DNA of 64,000 bases from UBA7330 sp043554545 (GCA_043554545.1 CP121337.1:4030001-4094000), one strand, 5' to 3'. Shown: positions 32,953-41,951, numbered from the stretch's first letter. Made by a program: numbers and translations. The notes: generated by a model from the letters alone, not told the origin.

Positions 32953-34758
32953 ATGGGAATCACAAAAAAAGAAATAAAAAAAACCTATCTCGTTGAGATT
33001 GCATGGGAAGTTGTAAATCAAGTAGGAGGAATTTACACCGTAATACGCTCAAAAGTTCCCACTATGATCAAAAAATGGGATGGAAACTACTGTCTTGTTG
33101 GGCCCTACATGCCACAATATGCTTCAGAGTTTGAACCACTTGAAGATACTAAAGACCCTTTTAATAAGGTGGTTAAACAAATGCAAAAAGAAGGGCTTAA
33201 GGTACATTATGGTCATTGGTTGGTTAGTGGGAGACCTAAGGTGATTCTGTTTGACCTTGGCAGTGTCATGCACAAACTAGGAGAGATCAAATATTTCCTC
33301 TGGGAAAACCATGGCATCTCATCCCCTACTGAAGACCACCTTTTCAATGATGTACTCGCTTTTGGCGAGATGGTGAAAATCTTTCTGGAACGCCTGGCTG
33401 ACGAAGCAGGCAACAGTAAACAAGTACTGGCGCACTTTCATGAGTGGATGTCTGCCACAGGTTTGCCAGAACTCCGTCGCAAGAACATAAATATTAGGTC
33501 AGTTTTCACAACACATGCAACAATGCTTGGCAGATACCTGGCCATGAATGACCCTAATTACTATGAACATCTTCCTTTTATTGACTGGCAAAAAGAGGCT
33601 AAGTATTTCAATATAGAATCAATTGTTGGCCTGGAAAGAGCAGCTGTTCATGGGGCCCACATATTCACCACAGTAAGTGAAGTAACAGCAAAAGAGTGTC
33701 GGCAACTGTTGGGAAGAACCCCTGATTATGTACTACCAAATGGAATCAATAATGAGCGATTTGAGGCGCTGCATGAATTCCAAAATATGCATGTTGAATT
33801 TAAAAATAAGATCCATGGGTTTACCATGGCTCATTTTTTCTCAAGCTATACCTTCGATCTAAACAAAACACTGTATCTGTTTACTTCCGGACGTTATGAA
33901 TACCTAAACAAGGGGTATGATTTAACGCTGGAAGCCTTGGCAAGACTCAACCACCGATTAAAAACAGAGAAGTCTGAAATCACGGTTGTGATGTTTTTTA
34001 TTACAAAAAAGCCCTATCATTCCATAAATCCTGAAATATTACAATCAAGAGCCCTACTTGAAGAATTTAGAGAAACGATCAATGCCATTCAAAAGCAGGT
34101 CGGCGAACGTTTATTATTCGATGCTGCAGCAAGAGATGACACGCGACTTCCTGACTTAAATAAATTCGTTGATGACTATTGGAGATTAAGATACCGAAGG
34201 ACCCTTCAGACCTGGAAGTCAAACAACCTTCCACCTGTGGTAACACACAACCTCGTTGATGATTCAAATGATGAGATACTCAATTTCATTAGGGCTTCAA
34301 ACCTGGTTAATAAAAAAGAAGACAGGGTAAAGGTGGTTTACCACCCTGATTTTATCAACTATACAAGCACACTATTCTCCATGGAATATGGTCAGTTTGT
34401 AAGAGGTTGTCACCTGGGCATTTTCCCAAGTTATTATGAACCGTGGGGTTATACACCCCTTGAATGTCTTGCAAGTGGACTGCCTGCAGTCACGAGTGAT
34501 CTCGCAGGCTTTGGAGACTATGTAATGCAGAATGTCCGGGATCATGATAAAAGGGGGATCTATGTGATTCAGCGACAAGACAAGTCATTTGATCAGGCAG
34601 CAGGACAATTGGCAAACCGACTATATAATTTTGCCCGATTGAGCAGAAGACAAAGAATTGAAATGAGAAACAGGAGTGAAACTTCCTCAAGTCTCTTTGG
34701 ATGGGATCAGTTGATCAAGTATTATGATCAGGCCTACTTATCAGCCATATCAGTTTGA
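32953..34758 (+). CDS. Eukaryote-type glycogen synthase (GT3)
   Basis: Transfers glucose from a nucleotide sugar to glycogen. The 601-residue protein belongs to GT3, not the usual bacterial GT5 GlgA. Visible signatures are EIAWEVVNQVGGIYTVIRSK (15-34), FLWENHG, HFHEWMSATGLPELR, FTTHATMLGRYL, and TVSEVTAKECRQLLGR. The catalytic segment is YYEPWGYTPLECLASGLPAV near 500. The regulatory phosphorylation tails of animal enzymes are absent. The gene has a long leader region upstream. Its stop overlaps the convergent protease gene by 9 bp. Confidence 0.9.
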   Translation: MGITKKEIKKTYLVEIAWEVVNQVGGIYTVIRSKVPTMIKKWDGNYCLVGPYMPQYASEFEPLEDTKDPFNKVVKQMQKEGLKVHYGHWLVSGRPKVILFDLGSVMHKLGEIKYFLWENHGISSPTEDHLFNDVLAFGEMVKIFLERLADEAGNSKQVLAHFHEWMSATGLPELRRKNINIRSVFTTHATMLGRYLAMNDPNYYEHLPFIDWQKEAKYFNIESIVGLERAAVHGAHIFTTVSEVTAKECRQLLGRTPDYVLPNGINNERFEALHEFQNMHVEFKNKIHGFTMAHFFSSYTFDLNKTLYLFTSGRYEYLNKGYDLTLEALARLNHRLKTEKSEITVVMFFITKKPYHSINPEILQSRALLEEFRETINAIQKQVGERLLFDAAARDDTRLPDLNKFVDDYWRLRYRRTLQTWKSNNLPPVVTHNLVDDSNDEILNFIRASNLVNKKEDRVKVVYHPDFINYTSTLFSMEYGQFVRGCHLGIFPSYYEPWGYTPLECLASGLPAVTSDLAGFGDYVMQNVRDHDKRGIYVIQRQDKSFDQAAGQLANRLYNFARLSRRQRIEMRNRSETSSSLFGWDQLIKYYDQAYLSAISV

Positions 34759-36393
34759 GTTGGTTACCAGCTCTCCTTCATTTTCAATCACTGAAAGCGC
34801 TTTTTGAAAGATCTCATCCTGTTGATTGTAAATTGGATAGAAACCGCTGTTGTCCCACACGCTCCTGGCTATAAAAGCTTTTGTATAAAGCTTTATCAAG
34901 TCTTTTGACTTCTCGAGACCTGGCTGGTCAATTTCTACTTCATTTTGCTCACTCAATTTGACCAACTCGTCAAGCATTTGATCAGACACCTCAAAATTCG
35001 AAATATAATCTTCCAATGAGATCTTTTCTAATTCCTCTTTATTATTCTCATAATACTTAAGTGCATACTCCCTGATCGTATTGCTATTGGACAGTCTGGA
35101 TAGATACATACTGTTTTGAGAAGAGTCCAATGGAACGAAATAATCTGGCATAATTCCTCCACCACCATAAACCGTTCTACCCGCATCCGTTTTATAAATC
35201 AAGGAATCTACCACTTTTACACTATCCTTCACATACATCTCACCGTTAGTAAAACGTTGATAATATTCATCATAATAGTCTTCGGTATTTTGGCCGTATG
35301 GTTTTTGAATACTCCTTCCACTCGGCGTATAATATCTGGAAATAGTTAACCTAAGTTCCGACCCGTCATTAAGAGAAATCGGTAATTGCACTAAGCCCTT
35401 TCCAAAAGACCGTCTTCCAACAATAATTGCACGATCATGGTCCTGTAATGCGCCAGAAACGATCTCAGAGGCAGAGGCTGAACCTTGATTAATCATTACA
35501 ACCACTGCACCCTCTTCAAAGTCACCGGGATTTTTAGACAAATGTTCAGAATTATACCTGCTTTCCTTCCCTTTCGTAAAAACAATCAACTGTTGGTCCT
35601 TCAGAATCTCATCCACCATATCTACTGCCCGATCCATGTAACCACCTGGATTATTTGTCAGGTCTAGAATCATTTTCTTCATTCCCCGATCTTTCAATTG
35701 AACCAAGGCCTCCTTAAATTCCATATAAGTGGTGGCAGAAAACCTGGATACCTTAATATAACCAACCTCATTGTTGATCATGTAAGAAGCATCAACAGAA
35801 AACTGAGGAATCACATCTCTGACAATGGTAAAATCCAATAATTCCTGAGATCGCTTTCGAAGAATTGTAACCGCCACTTCTGATCCTTTTTCACCTCTCA
35901 ATAATGAGATGACCCGTCGGTTATTTATTGATTCACCTGTTACGTCTTGGCCATCTACTTTAATTATTTTATCTCCAGACCTAAGGCCAATTTTTTCTGA
36001 AGGACCTCCACTCAATGCACTTACCACATAAATGGTATCCTTAAAAATATTGAACTCAATTCCTATACCTTCAAAATTTCCCTGTAACTGAGATTTAGCG
36101 ATTTCTAACTCTTCAGCAGGTATGTATACCGAATGAGGATCCAGCTTTTCCAGCATTTCAGATATAGCAGTCTCCACAAGTTCATCCGTATTCACAGGGT
36201 CCACGTAGTCGTTTTCCAGGTAAGAAAGCACTTGCCGAAATTTGAAAAGGCTTTTCTGAAGATTAAAAGCACCATTTTCCGGTCCAGCCATATTCGCACC
36301 TATGAAAATACCCACAGCAATGGCAATTGAAACAAACAATGGCAGTGTAATTGCCGACCGTGATAATTTTTTATCCTTCACCTTTTCTATCAA
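34750..36393 (-). CDS. ctp: Carboxy-terminal processing protease (S41)
   Basis: A 547-residue exported serine protease. An N-terminal signal anchor (about 13-33) precedes the cap region with LDPHSVYIP, then a PDZ domain (about 90-175, GIGIEFNIFKDTIYVV). The protease domain has the catalytic serine in QGSASASEIVSG and the lysine in FGKGLVQLP, about 25 residues later. A C-terminal helical extension follows. It processes or degrades envelope proteins from their C-terminus. It is monocistronic and convergent with glycogen synthase. Confidence 0.92.
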   Translation of the reverse strand: MIEKVKDKKLSRSAITLPLFVSIAIAVGIFIGANMAGPENGAFNLQKSLFKFRQVLSYLENDYVDPVNTDELVETAISEMLEKLDPHSVYIPAEELEIAKSQLQGNFEGIGIEFNIFKDTIYVVSALSGGPSEKIGLRSGDKIIKVDGQDVTGESINNRRVISLLRGEKGSEVAVTILRKRSQELLDFTIVRDVIPQFSVDASYMINNEVGYIKVSRFSATTYMEFKEALVQLKDRGMKKMILDLTNNPGGYMDRAVDMVDEILKDQQLIVFTKGKESRYNSEHLSKNPGDFEEGAVVVMINQGSASASEIVSGALQDHDRAIIVGRRSFGKGLVQLPISLNDGSELRLTISRYYTPSGRSIQKPYGQNTEDYYDEYYQRFTNGEMYVKDSVKVVDSLIYKTDAGRTVYGGGGIMPDYFVPLDSSQNSMYLSRLSNSNTIREYALKYYENNKEELEKISLEDYISNFEVSDQMLDELVKLSEQNEVEIDQPGLEKSKDLIKLYTKAFIARSVWDNSGFYPIYNQQDEIFQKALSVIENEGELVTNSN

Positions 36394-36501
36394 TTAATGA
36401 TTCCTAAACTTAGATAATTTTTTCTACCTGTAATTGAGGTAAAACGAATGAAAGTAAAATTCGTTTCCATAAACTTATTATTCCTTTTTAATATGACTTC
36501 G

Positions 36502-36509
36502 TATCTTTG
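36502..36509 (+). promoter_or_regulatory. Candidate -7 element with a near-leaderless start
   Basis: TATCTTTG matches TAnnTTTG and ends 7 bp before the ATG of the hemerythrin-like gene. The region about 20 bp upstream has no perfect TTG. If real, the transcript would start within a few bases of the start codon. Confidence 0.4.
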
Positions 36510-36516
36510 AAACTCA

Positions 36517-37233
36517 ATGCGTTTATTTGATCGTACATTAGCTTCTTTGGTAGATGAGAACTTTGTCTACGCCCGGGCACTTAGTTGCTTAGGTATTGAA
36601 TTTTATCAATACCCAAATAAGACGTTAAAAGAAATCTGTGCAGAAAAGGGTCTTGAAAGTGAGCAGGTGATTCAAAGTTTTTACCTTTTCAATAAATCTC
36701 ATCAATTTTCATTTAGAGAATTACAACACTATCCCCTGGAGATCGTCGTCGAATACCTTAAACACAGTCATCACCTTTTTATCAAAAATAAGCTTCCATA
36801 TATCGTCAAGCTGCTTAATAATTATCAAACAGAGAATGACCTTACCTTGATTTTTCCGGAGTTTGTTGATGAGTTTATCGAACATGTGTATAATGAAGAG
36901 GACACAATCTTTCACTATATACAACACCTGATAGATTTTGAAAAACAGCTTTCCCCCGTAAAAATGGAAAGACATATTTCCTTTGAACACCTCAATCTCC
37001 CAAAAATTCTTTCAGATCATGAGGAAGAAGATGAGCTAGCAGGTATTAAAAACCTTATTGAAGACCGAATAGACGAATCTGTGCACTGGAAAGTCATTAC
37101 TCACGAAATCAATGCCTTTGACAGGGAATTATGGTATCACGCTGAAATCGAAAATAAGATTCTATTCCCCAGAGCCATCGTGTTAGAGGAACGTGTAAAT
37201 CATTTATTTCAAGAGATCATTCGCCAAAACTGA
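36517..37233 (+). CDS. Hemerythrin-like protein of the RIC (ScdA/YtfE) type lacking the usual cysteine pair
   Basis: A 238-residue protein. The C-terminal part is a di-iron hemerythrin-like bundle with ligand candidates H83/H86, H123-x3-E127, H168 and H208-x3-E212 (YHAEIENKILFPRA). The N-terminal 60 residues align in pattern with the ScdA_N (DUF542) domain: LGIEFYQYPNKTLKEICAEK. There the family's CCGG is replaced by YQYP. RIC proteins repair iron-sulfur centres damaged by nitric oxide or peroxide. Loss of the cysteines suggests a changed mechanism. It is the first gene of a tight unit with ruvX, def and an omega-amidase. Confidence 0.78.
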   Translation: MRLFDRTLASLVDENFVYARALSCLGIEFYQYPNKTLKEICAEKGLESEQVIQSFYLFNKSHQFSFRELQHYPLEIVVEYLKHSHHLFIKNKLPYIVKLLNNYQTENDLTLIFPEFVDEFIEHVYNEEDTIFHYIQHLIDFEKQLSPVKMERHISFEHLNLPKILSDHEEEDELAGIKNLIEDRIDESVHWKVITHEINAFDRELWYHAEIENKILFPRAIVLEERVNHLFQEIIRQN

Positions 37234-37646
37234 TGGCCAGGATAATGGCAATTGATTATGGAGCAAAAAGGACAGGCATAGCTGTTACAGATCCACTCTG
37301 TATCATCGCCAGCCCATTAACTACCGTACACTCCGGTAAATTGATGGATTTTTTAAAAGATTATTTTCTAAAAGAAGAGGTGCAGGAAGTCGTTTTTGGA
37401 TGGCCAACAAAAGTTGATGGAACGGTTACAAATGCTACACCTTTGGTACAGGCAGCAACCAATCGTTTCAAAAAACTATTTCCTGATAAGCCCTTATTTT
37501 TGCATGATGAAAGGTTTACTTCCAAAATGGCACTGGAGGCAATGATAGCCGGAGGAAGCAAGAAAAAAGATAGACGCAACAAGGAAAACATTGATAAAGT
37601 AAGTGCAACAATCATTTTACAGTCTTATTTAGCATCGAAAACATGA
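37233..37646 (+). CDS. ruvX: RNase H-fold pre-16S rRNA nuclease / resolvase-like protein (YqgF)
   Basis: A 137-residue RNase H-fold protein. DYGAKRTGIAVTD at 8-20 carries the first catalytic aspartate, EVVFGWPTKVDG the second strand, and HDERFTSKMA the third motif. The family matures the 5' end of 16S rRNA and was earlier called a putative Holliday junction resolvase. The start overlaps the previous stop (TGATG), and its stop overlaps def by 4 bp. Confidence 0.92.
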   Translation: MARIMAIDYGAKRTGIAVTDPLCIIASPLTTVHSGKLMDFLKDYFLKEEVQEVVFGWPTKVDGTVTNATPLVQAATNRFKKLFPDKPLFLHDERFTSKMALEAMIAGGSKKKDRRNKENIDKVSATIILQSYLASKT

Positions 37647-38200
37647 TTTATCCCATTGTATTATATGGAGACCAGGTACTCAAGAAAAAAACTGAAAAAA
37701 TCACTGAAGGAGAAGATATTCAGGAGTTGGTCAATGATATGTTTGAAACCATGTATCATGCATCCGGCGTAGGTCTTGCCGCACCACAGATAGGAAAGTC
37801 TCTAAGGGTTTTTGTCATGGATAGTGATCCTATTGAAGAAAAAGGTGTTGAAGGCTTCAAGCAAGCTTTTATCAACCCGCAAATTATTGATCAAAATGGT
37901 GATCCCTGGGATTTTGAAGAGGGTTGTTTAAGTATTCCGGGAATCCGAGAAGATGTAAAAAGAGAATCCGAAATCACCGTAAAATATTTTGACGCTGATT
38001 GGAAAACACATACAGAAACATTTGACGGTATCAGGGCAAGAATCATTCAACACGAATATGACCACATCGAAGGTATCCTTTTTACTGACTACCTAACGGC
38101 TTTTAAAAAGCGCTTATTGAAAGGGAAACTCGCCAATATCAGCAAAGGCAAAGTAGATACAGACTATAAAGTAAAGGCACCGCTCAGCGTTAGAAGATAG
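37643..38200 (+). CDS. def: Peptide deformylase
   Basis: Removes the formyl group from new polypeptides. The 185-residue enzyme shows all three motifs: GVGLAAPQIG (I), EGCLSIPG with the metal-ligand cysteine (II), and QHEYDHIEG with the two histidines and catalytic glutamate (III). It starts inside the ruvX stop (ATGA) and shares its last base with the GTG of the next gene. Confidence 0.96.
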   Translation: MIYPIVLYGDQVLKKKTEKITEGEDIQELVNDMFETMYHASGVGLAAPQIGKSLRVFVMDSDPIEEKGVEGFKQAFINPQIIDQNGDPWDFEEGCLSIPGIREDVKRESEITVKYFDADWKTHTETFDGIRARIIQHEYDHIEGILFTDYLTAFKKRLLKGKLANISKGKVDTDYKVKAPLSVRR

Positions 38201-38988
38201 TGAAAAACCTAAAAGTAAGCATCATTCAGAGCGACCTGCAGTGGGAATCCATTGAGGCAAATCTTGGAAACTTTGAAGAGAAGATATGGGAAATTAATGA
38301 GCCTACGGATCTGATCATCCTTCCCGAAATGTTCACAACAGGATTTTCCATGAAGCCTAAACCACTGGCTGAGCTGATGAATGGAAAAACACATAATTGG
38401 ATGAGGATGATCGCAGCACAACGTAAAGCAGTTGTTGCGGGGAGTTGTATCATTACGGAGAAAAGTAAATTTTTTAATCGGTTACTGGTCGTATTTCCAG
38501 ACGGGAAGACCTTACACTATGATAAAAAACACTTATTTACACTAGGTGGTGAAGATGTAGAATTCACCCCTGGTAAAGAACAGTTAACTTTTGATTTAAA
38601 TGGTTGGAAAATTAGAACAGGTATCTGTTATGACCTGAGGTTTCCGATATGGGGCAAATCCAAAACAACAAAGGAAACCCCTTTTGAATACGATCTGATC
38701 TTTAATGTAGCTAACTGGCCTGCCCCAAGAATTCATGCCTGGGATGTGCTACTAAGTGCACGCGCCATTGAAAACATCAGCTATAGCATTGGCGTAAACC
38801 GCCTGGGTTCCGACCCTTCTGGCGCCTCCTATCCAGGGCATTCTTCTGCCTATAATTTCAAAGGCGAACAATTAATCCATTCTAAAGAATCCGGTATTTT
38901 GAATGTTACACTTGAGCGGGAAGCGTTAGAAACCTTTAGAAAACGATACCCATTCCTTAAGGACTCAGATCAGTTTGAATTAAAGTAA
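38200..38988 (+). CDS. Omega-amidase (nitrilase superfamily, YafV-like)
   Basis: Hydrolyses alpha-ketoglutaramate or alpha-ketosuccinamate, repairing products of transamination and methionine salvage. The 262-residue enzyme has the Glu-Lys-Cys triad: E43 in LPEMFTTGF, K109 in HYDKKHLF, and C143 in GICYDLRFP. The YDKKHLFTLGGE segment is typical of the YafV branch. The start is GTG, overlapping the def stop by one base. Confidence 0.9.
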   Translation: MKNLKVSIIQSDLQWESIEANLGNFEEKIWEINEPTDLIILPEMFTTGFSMKPKPLAELMNGKTHNWMRMIAAQRKAVVAGSCIITEKSKFFNRLLVVFPDGKTLHYDKKHLFTLGGEDVEFTPGKEQLTFDLNGWKIRTGICYDLRFPIWGKSKTTKETPFEYDLIFNVANWPAPRIHAWDVLLSARAIENISYSIGVNRLGSDPSGASYPGHSSAYNFKGEQLIHSKESGILNVTLEREALETFRKRYPFLKDSDQFELK

Positions 38989-39347
38989 GCCAACAGGTCT
39001 CTTTCTGTACTAAAGGTTCTTCCGTTAAATAATTTTATAAAAGGGGTGAGTCTACCCGGATCCCCCAGGCACAGCAACCGGATGTTTTCAGCCTTTATAA
39101 AGCCATTTAACAAAGATTGCCCGATCCCTATATTTAAACTGATTCTATTATCAAAAACGAGATAAACCTTCGCCCGTTCTATTATCAGCTGTTTGAGATA
39201 ATAAATAATTGATTGATCCGATTGGCTATCGCAGGAAAAAAAATCCGTCTCCGGAACTTCATTTAAAAAAGCCGCCAACGGATAATTAAATGAAACCTGA
39301 AGAGGTTCCTCAATGGATTGAATCAATACAATTGCTTTACTATTCAT
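38970..39347 (-). CDS. Uncharacterised 125-residue protein
   Basis: I do not recognise this protein. From the ATG at 39347 it encodes 125 residues with alternating strands and helices (KAIVLIQSI, SIIYYLKQLIIERAKVYLVFDN, IRLLCLGDPG, TFSTERDLLAYF). An upstream ATG at 39488 would run 125 bp into the divergent murF gene and is rejected. The start lies 16 bp from murF on the other strand, so they share a promoter region. The stop overlaps the omega-amidase gene by 19 bp. Codon use looks like its neighbours. Confidence 0.6.
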   Translation of the reverse strand: MNSKAIVLIQSIEEPLQVSFNYPLAAFLNEVPETDFFSCDSQSDQSIIYYLKQLIIERAKVYLVFDNRISLNIGIGQSLLNGFIKAENIRLLCLGDPGRLTPFIKLFNGRTFSTERDLLAYFNSN

Positions 39348-39363
39348 CGGATATATTTGCAAT

Positions 39364-40635
39364 ATGGTTAATTTGTTAGACTCCATATATAATAAATATC
39401 TTGAGTGCACTGGCGTCTCGACAGATACGAGATCCATACAGTCTGGAGATTTATTTTTTGCTTTGACCGGGCCAAACTTCAATGGCAATCAATATGCTGT
39501 GCAGGCAATCGAAAGCGGAGCAAAATATGCGATTGTAGATGATGAAAAATACGCAACACATCGGAGCACAGTATTGGTTGATGATGTGCTAAAGACACTA
39601 CAAGAATTAGCCAATCATCACCGAAAGCAATTCCAGGGAAAAGTTATTGCGTTAACCGGCTCAAACGGCAAAACCACGACCAAAGAGCTACTCCATCTGG
39701 TCATGGATAAAAAATTTAAAACACTGGCTACCAAAGGCAACCTCAACAACCACATCGGAGTGCCTTTAACTTTACTTCGGATTGATCCAACAATTGAGAT
39801 CGCTATTATTGAAATGGGAGCCAATCATCAAGGCGAAATCGCTGAGTTGTCATCAATTGCAGCTCCGGACTTTGGGCTGATTACTAATATTGGCGAGGCG
39901 CACACTGAAACTTTTGGTGGAATTCAAGGGGTATTAAAAGGAAAAACTGAGTTATTTAAATATTTAAAAGCCAACCACGGCGTTCCTTTCATCAACCAGG
40001 GAGATGAAAAATTAAAAGGAATATCAGGTGAATACCCTGATGCTGTTTACTATCCGGACAAAGACCTAACTTTTATTTCAGCCGATCCCAGCATTGAGTT
40101 TACAATTGGAACCCGTAAAACACAAACCCAACTGATTGGTGAATATAATTATCAGAATATCACAGCAGCCATTTCATTGGGCAGGTATTTTGATATATCC
40201 GATGAAGACATCTCAGCAGCAATAGCTTCTTATGTATCAGGCAACCACCGATCTCAGGTGATCGAAAAAGGACTGCTCAAGATCATAATGGATGCTTACA
40301 ATGCTAACCCCACCTCCATGAGACTTGCACTGGAAAGTTTTGTGAAAAATTCCGGTGAAAAAATCGTTATCCTGGCTGATATGAAAGAAGTAGAAAATAG
40401 TGCCGTTAAACACGAGGAATTAGGGAAATACCTTTCCACTGTCAGCCTGCAAAAGGTTTATCTAGTTGGTGAAGAAATGCAAAATGCTAAGGCATCACTA
40501 CCTGAAGCCTCCTGGTTTCCAACCATAAAAGAATTGATACAGCACCTCCAATCCAATCCTATCAAATCAGGTTACTTATTATTAAAAGGCTCCAGAAGCA
40601 TGCAGTTGGATAAAGTTTTGGACACTTTTATTTAA
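39364..40635 (+). CDS. murF: UDP-MurNAc-tripeptide D-Ala-D-Ala ligase
   Basis: Adds D-Ala-D-Ala to the peptidoglycan precursor. The 423-residue Mur ligase has an N-terminal UMP-binding domain (STDTRSIQSGDLFFAL at 19-34). The ATP loop is LTGSNGKTTTKE at 97-108. IIEMGANHQGEIAEL and TNIGEAHTETFGG complete the central domain, and DAYNANPTSM starts the C-terminal domain. It stands alone, outside any mur/dcw cluster, and overlaps the convergent ribokinase gene by 8 bp. Confidence 0.95.
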   Translation: MVNLLDSIYNKYLECTGVSTDTRSIQSGDLFFALTGPNFNGNQYAVQAIESGAKYAIVDDEKYATHRSTVLVDDVLKTLQELANHHRKQFQGKVIALTGSNGKTTTKELLHLVMDKKFKTLATKGNLNNHIGVPLTLLRIDPTIEIAIIEMGANHQGEIAELSSIAAPDFGLITNIGEAHTETFGGIQGVLKGKTELFKYLKANHGVPFINQGDEKLKGISGEYPDAVYYPDKDLTFISADPSIEFTIGTRKTQTQLIGEYNYQNITAAISLGRYFDISDEDISAAIASYVSGNHRSQVIEKGLLKIIMDAYNANPTSMRLALESFVKNSGEKIVILADMKEVENSAVKHEELGKYLSTVSLQKVYLVGEEMQNAKASLPEASWFPTIKELIQHLQSNPIKSGYLLLKGSRSMQLDKVLDTFI

Positions 40636-41530
40636 GCTCTTCACGGAAAGGGATACCTGCCTGAGCCCCGGGTCTGGTCACGGCCAGGGCAGCACTCTTA
40701 TTGGCCAGCGCAACGGCCTCTTCCATCGTCTTTCCTTCTGCAATACCAACCGCAAAAGCTCCACAAAAGGTGTCACCGGCACCAACGGTATCTATGGCAT
40801 TAACATTCGGAGCCGGGACTATTTTTGAGCCAAAAGCGCCTTTGATAAACGCTCCCTTTTCTCCTATCGTAATAATTACCTGTTTAGCTCCACGTCCCGT
40901 CAATATTCCAGCTGCATTTTCAGCTGATTGAAGATCCTCGACTTCCACGCCAGTCATCACAGCCGCCTCTGTTTGATTCGGGATGATATAATCAGTAAGC
41001 GAAATTAACTCATCGCTAATTTCCTGGATTGGGGCAGGATTTAAAATAAACATTTTTCCTTCTGCTTTTGCTCTTCTTGCCAGATATAAAACTGAAGTCA
41101 AGGGCATTTCCAATTGTGTAAGAATGGCATCACAGCTTTTCAAAATGTCTGCTGCTTTATCAATATGTTTATCCAATAAATTGGCATTTGCCCCCATGGT
41201 AGCAACAATCATGTTTTGCCCTTTTGCATCCAGGTTGATCAAAGCGGTACCAGTTGGCAAGTCATCATCATATGTAATATAACTGGTATCAATCCCTTCC
41301 TTTTCATAAATACTTACAGCTTTTCTTCCAAAGTCATCATTACCCACTCTGGCTACAAAAGTGACCGATGCTCCCATCCTGGCTGCTGAAACTGCCTGAT
41401 TTGCTCCTTTGCCACCCTGACCTATAAAAAACTCATGTGAAACGACTGTCTCCCCAGGCTTTGGTAACCGGTCCGACCTGGTAACCATGTCCGTATTGCT
41501 GCTTCCAACGACAACGATTTTTACTTTCAT
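40628..41530 (-). CDS. rbsK: Ribokinase (PfkB family)
   Basis: Phosphorylates ribose at O5. The 300-residue protein has SNTDMVTRSDRLPKPGETV near the start, GGKGANQAVSAARMG at 39-53, and the anion hole/catalytic DTVGAGDTFCGAF near 248. The position and pattern fit RbsK better than fructokinase. No ribose transporter is adjacent. The gene starts 10 bp downstream of a GH2 beta-galactosidase remnant on the same strand, so it may once have belonged to a sugar operon. Confidence 0.88.
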   Translation of the reverse strand: MKVKIVVVGSSNTDMVTRSDRLPKPGETVVSHEFFIGQGGKGANQAVSAARMGASVTFVARVGNDDFGRKAVSIYEKEGIDTSYITYDDDLPTGTALINLDAKGQNMIVATMGANANLLDKHIDKAADILKSCDAILTQLEMPLTSVLYLARRAKAEGKMFILNPAPIQEISDELISLTDYIIPNQTEAAVMTGVEVEDLQSAENAAGILTGRGAKQVIITIGEKGAFIKGAFGSKIVPAPNVNAIDTVGAGDTFCGAFAVGIAEGKTMEEAVALANKSAALAVTRPGAQAGIPFREELK

Positions 41531-41540
41531 CTCTTAAGAG

Positions 41541-41720
41541 TTAGGGAGTTGGCTTGTAATTGGAGCTGATTAGATATTTGTACGTCATGTCTTTCGGCAG
41601 AATCATATATGCTTCATGAGGCATCGCTCCCCAACTATTATCCCCTCCTACACCCATTTGTTGATAATCAATGTTCACGATATTTCTATCAAATCGCCTC
41701 AATTTAATATTTTCTTGACA
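41541..41720 (-). pseudogene. C-terminal remnant of a GH2 beta-galactosidase
   Basis: The minus strand is open for 59 codons before a stop at 41541-41543. It reads ...NIVNIDYQQMGVGGDNSWGA, then MPHEAYMILP and ends SNYKPTP. The DYxQMGVGGDxSWG signature is the closing part of the LacZ-type beta-galactosidase small-chain domain. An in-frame stop precedes the segment, and the rest of the roughly 1000-residue enzyme is absent. It is therefore a truncated remnant. It lies between rbsK and the tRNA-Val locus, so the deletion endpoint is near the tRNA. Confidence 0.8.
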
Positions 41721-41820
41721 TTAAAATTATTGACTTCTCCTGCCCTTCAAAAAAAAATGACTGTTTGGCTCATGTATTTTTAAGGCATATCAATGACTTA
41801 CAAACAAAAGAAAAAAACTA

Positions 41821-41851
41821 TTTGTAAAAGAAGGAATCTATACTACATTTG
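41821..41851 (+). promoter_or_regulatory. Bacteroidota-type promoter of tRNA-Val
   Basis: TTTG (41821-41824), 19 bp, then TACATTTG (41844-41851) is a perfect match to the TTG-N19-21-TAnnTTTG consensus. It ends 14 bp before the tRNA 5' end. Confidence 0.75.
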
Positions 41852-41865
41852 CAATCCCAAATTTT

Positions 41866-41940
41866 GGGAGCTTAGCTCAGTTGGTTCAGAGCATCTGCCT
41901 TACAAGCAGAGGGTCACTGGTTCGAATCCAGTAGTTCCCA
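41866..41940 (+). tRNA. tRNA-Val (TAC)
   Basis: A 75-nt cloverleaf. The acceptor GGGAGCT pairs with AGTTCCC (one G-U), with discriminator A. The D arm contains AGCTCAGTTGGTTCAGAGC. The anticodon stem TCTGC/GCAGA encloses CTTACAA, giving anticodon TAC. The T arm is ACTGG-TTCGAAT-CCAGT. CCA is not encoded. Much of the D arm and T arm is identical to the tRNA-Asn at 400-473. Confidence 0.96.
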
Positions 41941-41951
41941 CTAAAGAATGG

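Noticed and set aside
39348..39488. N-terminal extension of the unknown protein into murF
   Set aside because: It lies antisense within the conserved N-terminal part of murF, so its codons are explained by that gene.
40628..41530. rbsK as part of a ribose uptake operon
   Set aside because: No transporter, rbsD or regulator is adjacent; the only same-strand neighbour is a GH2 remnant.
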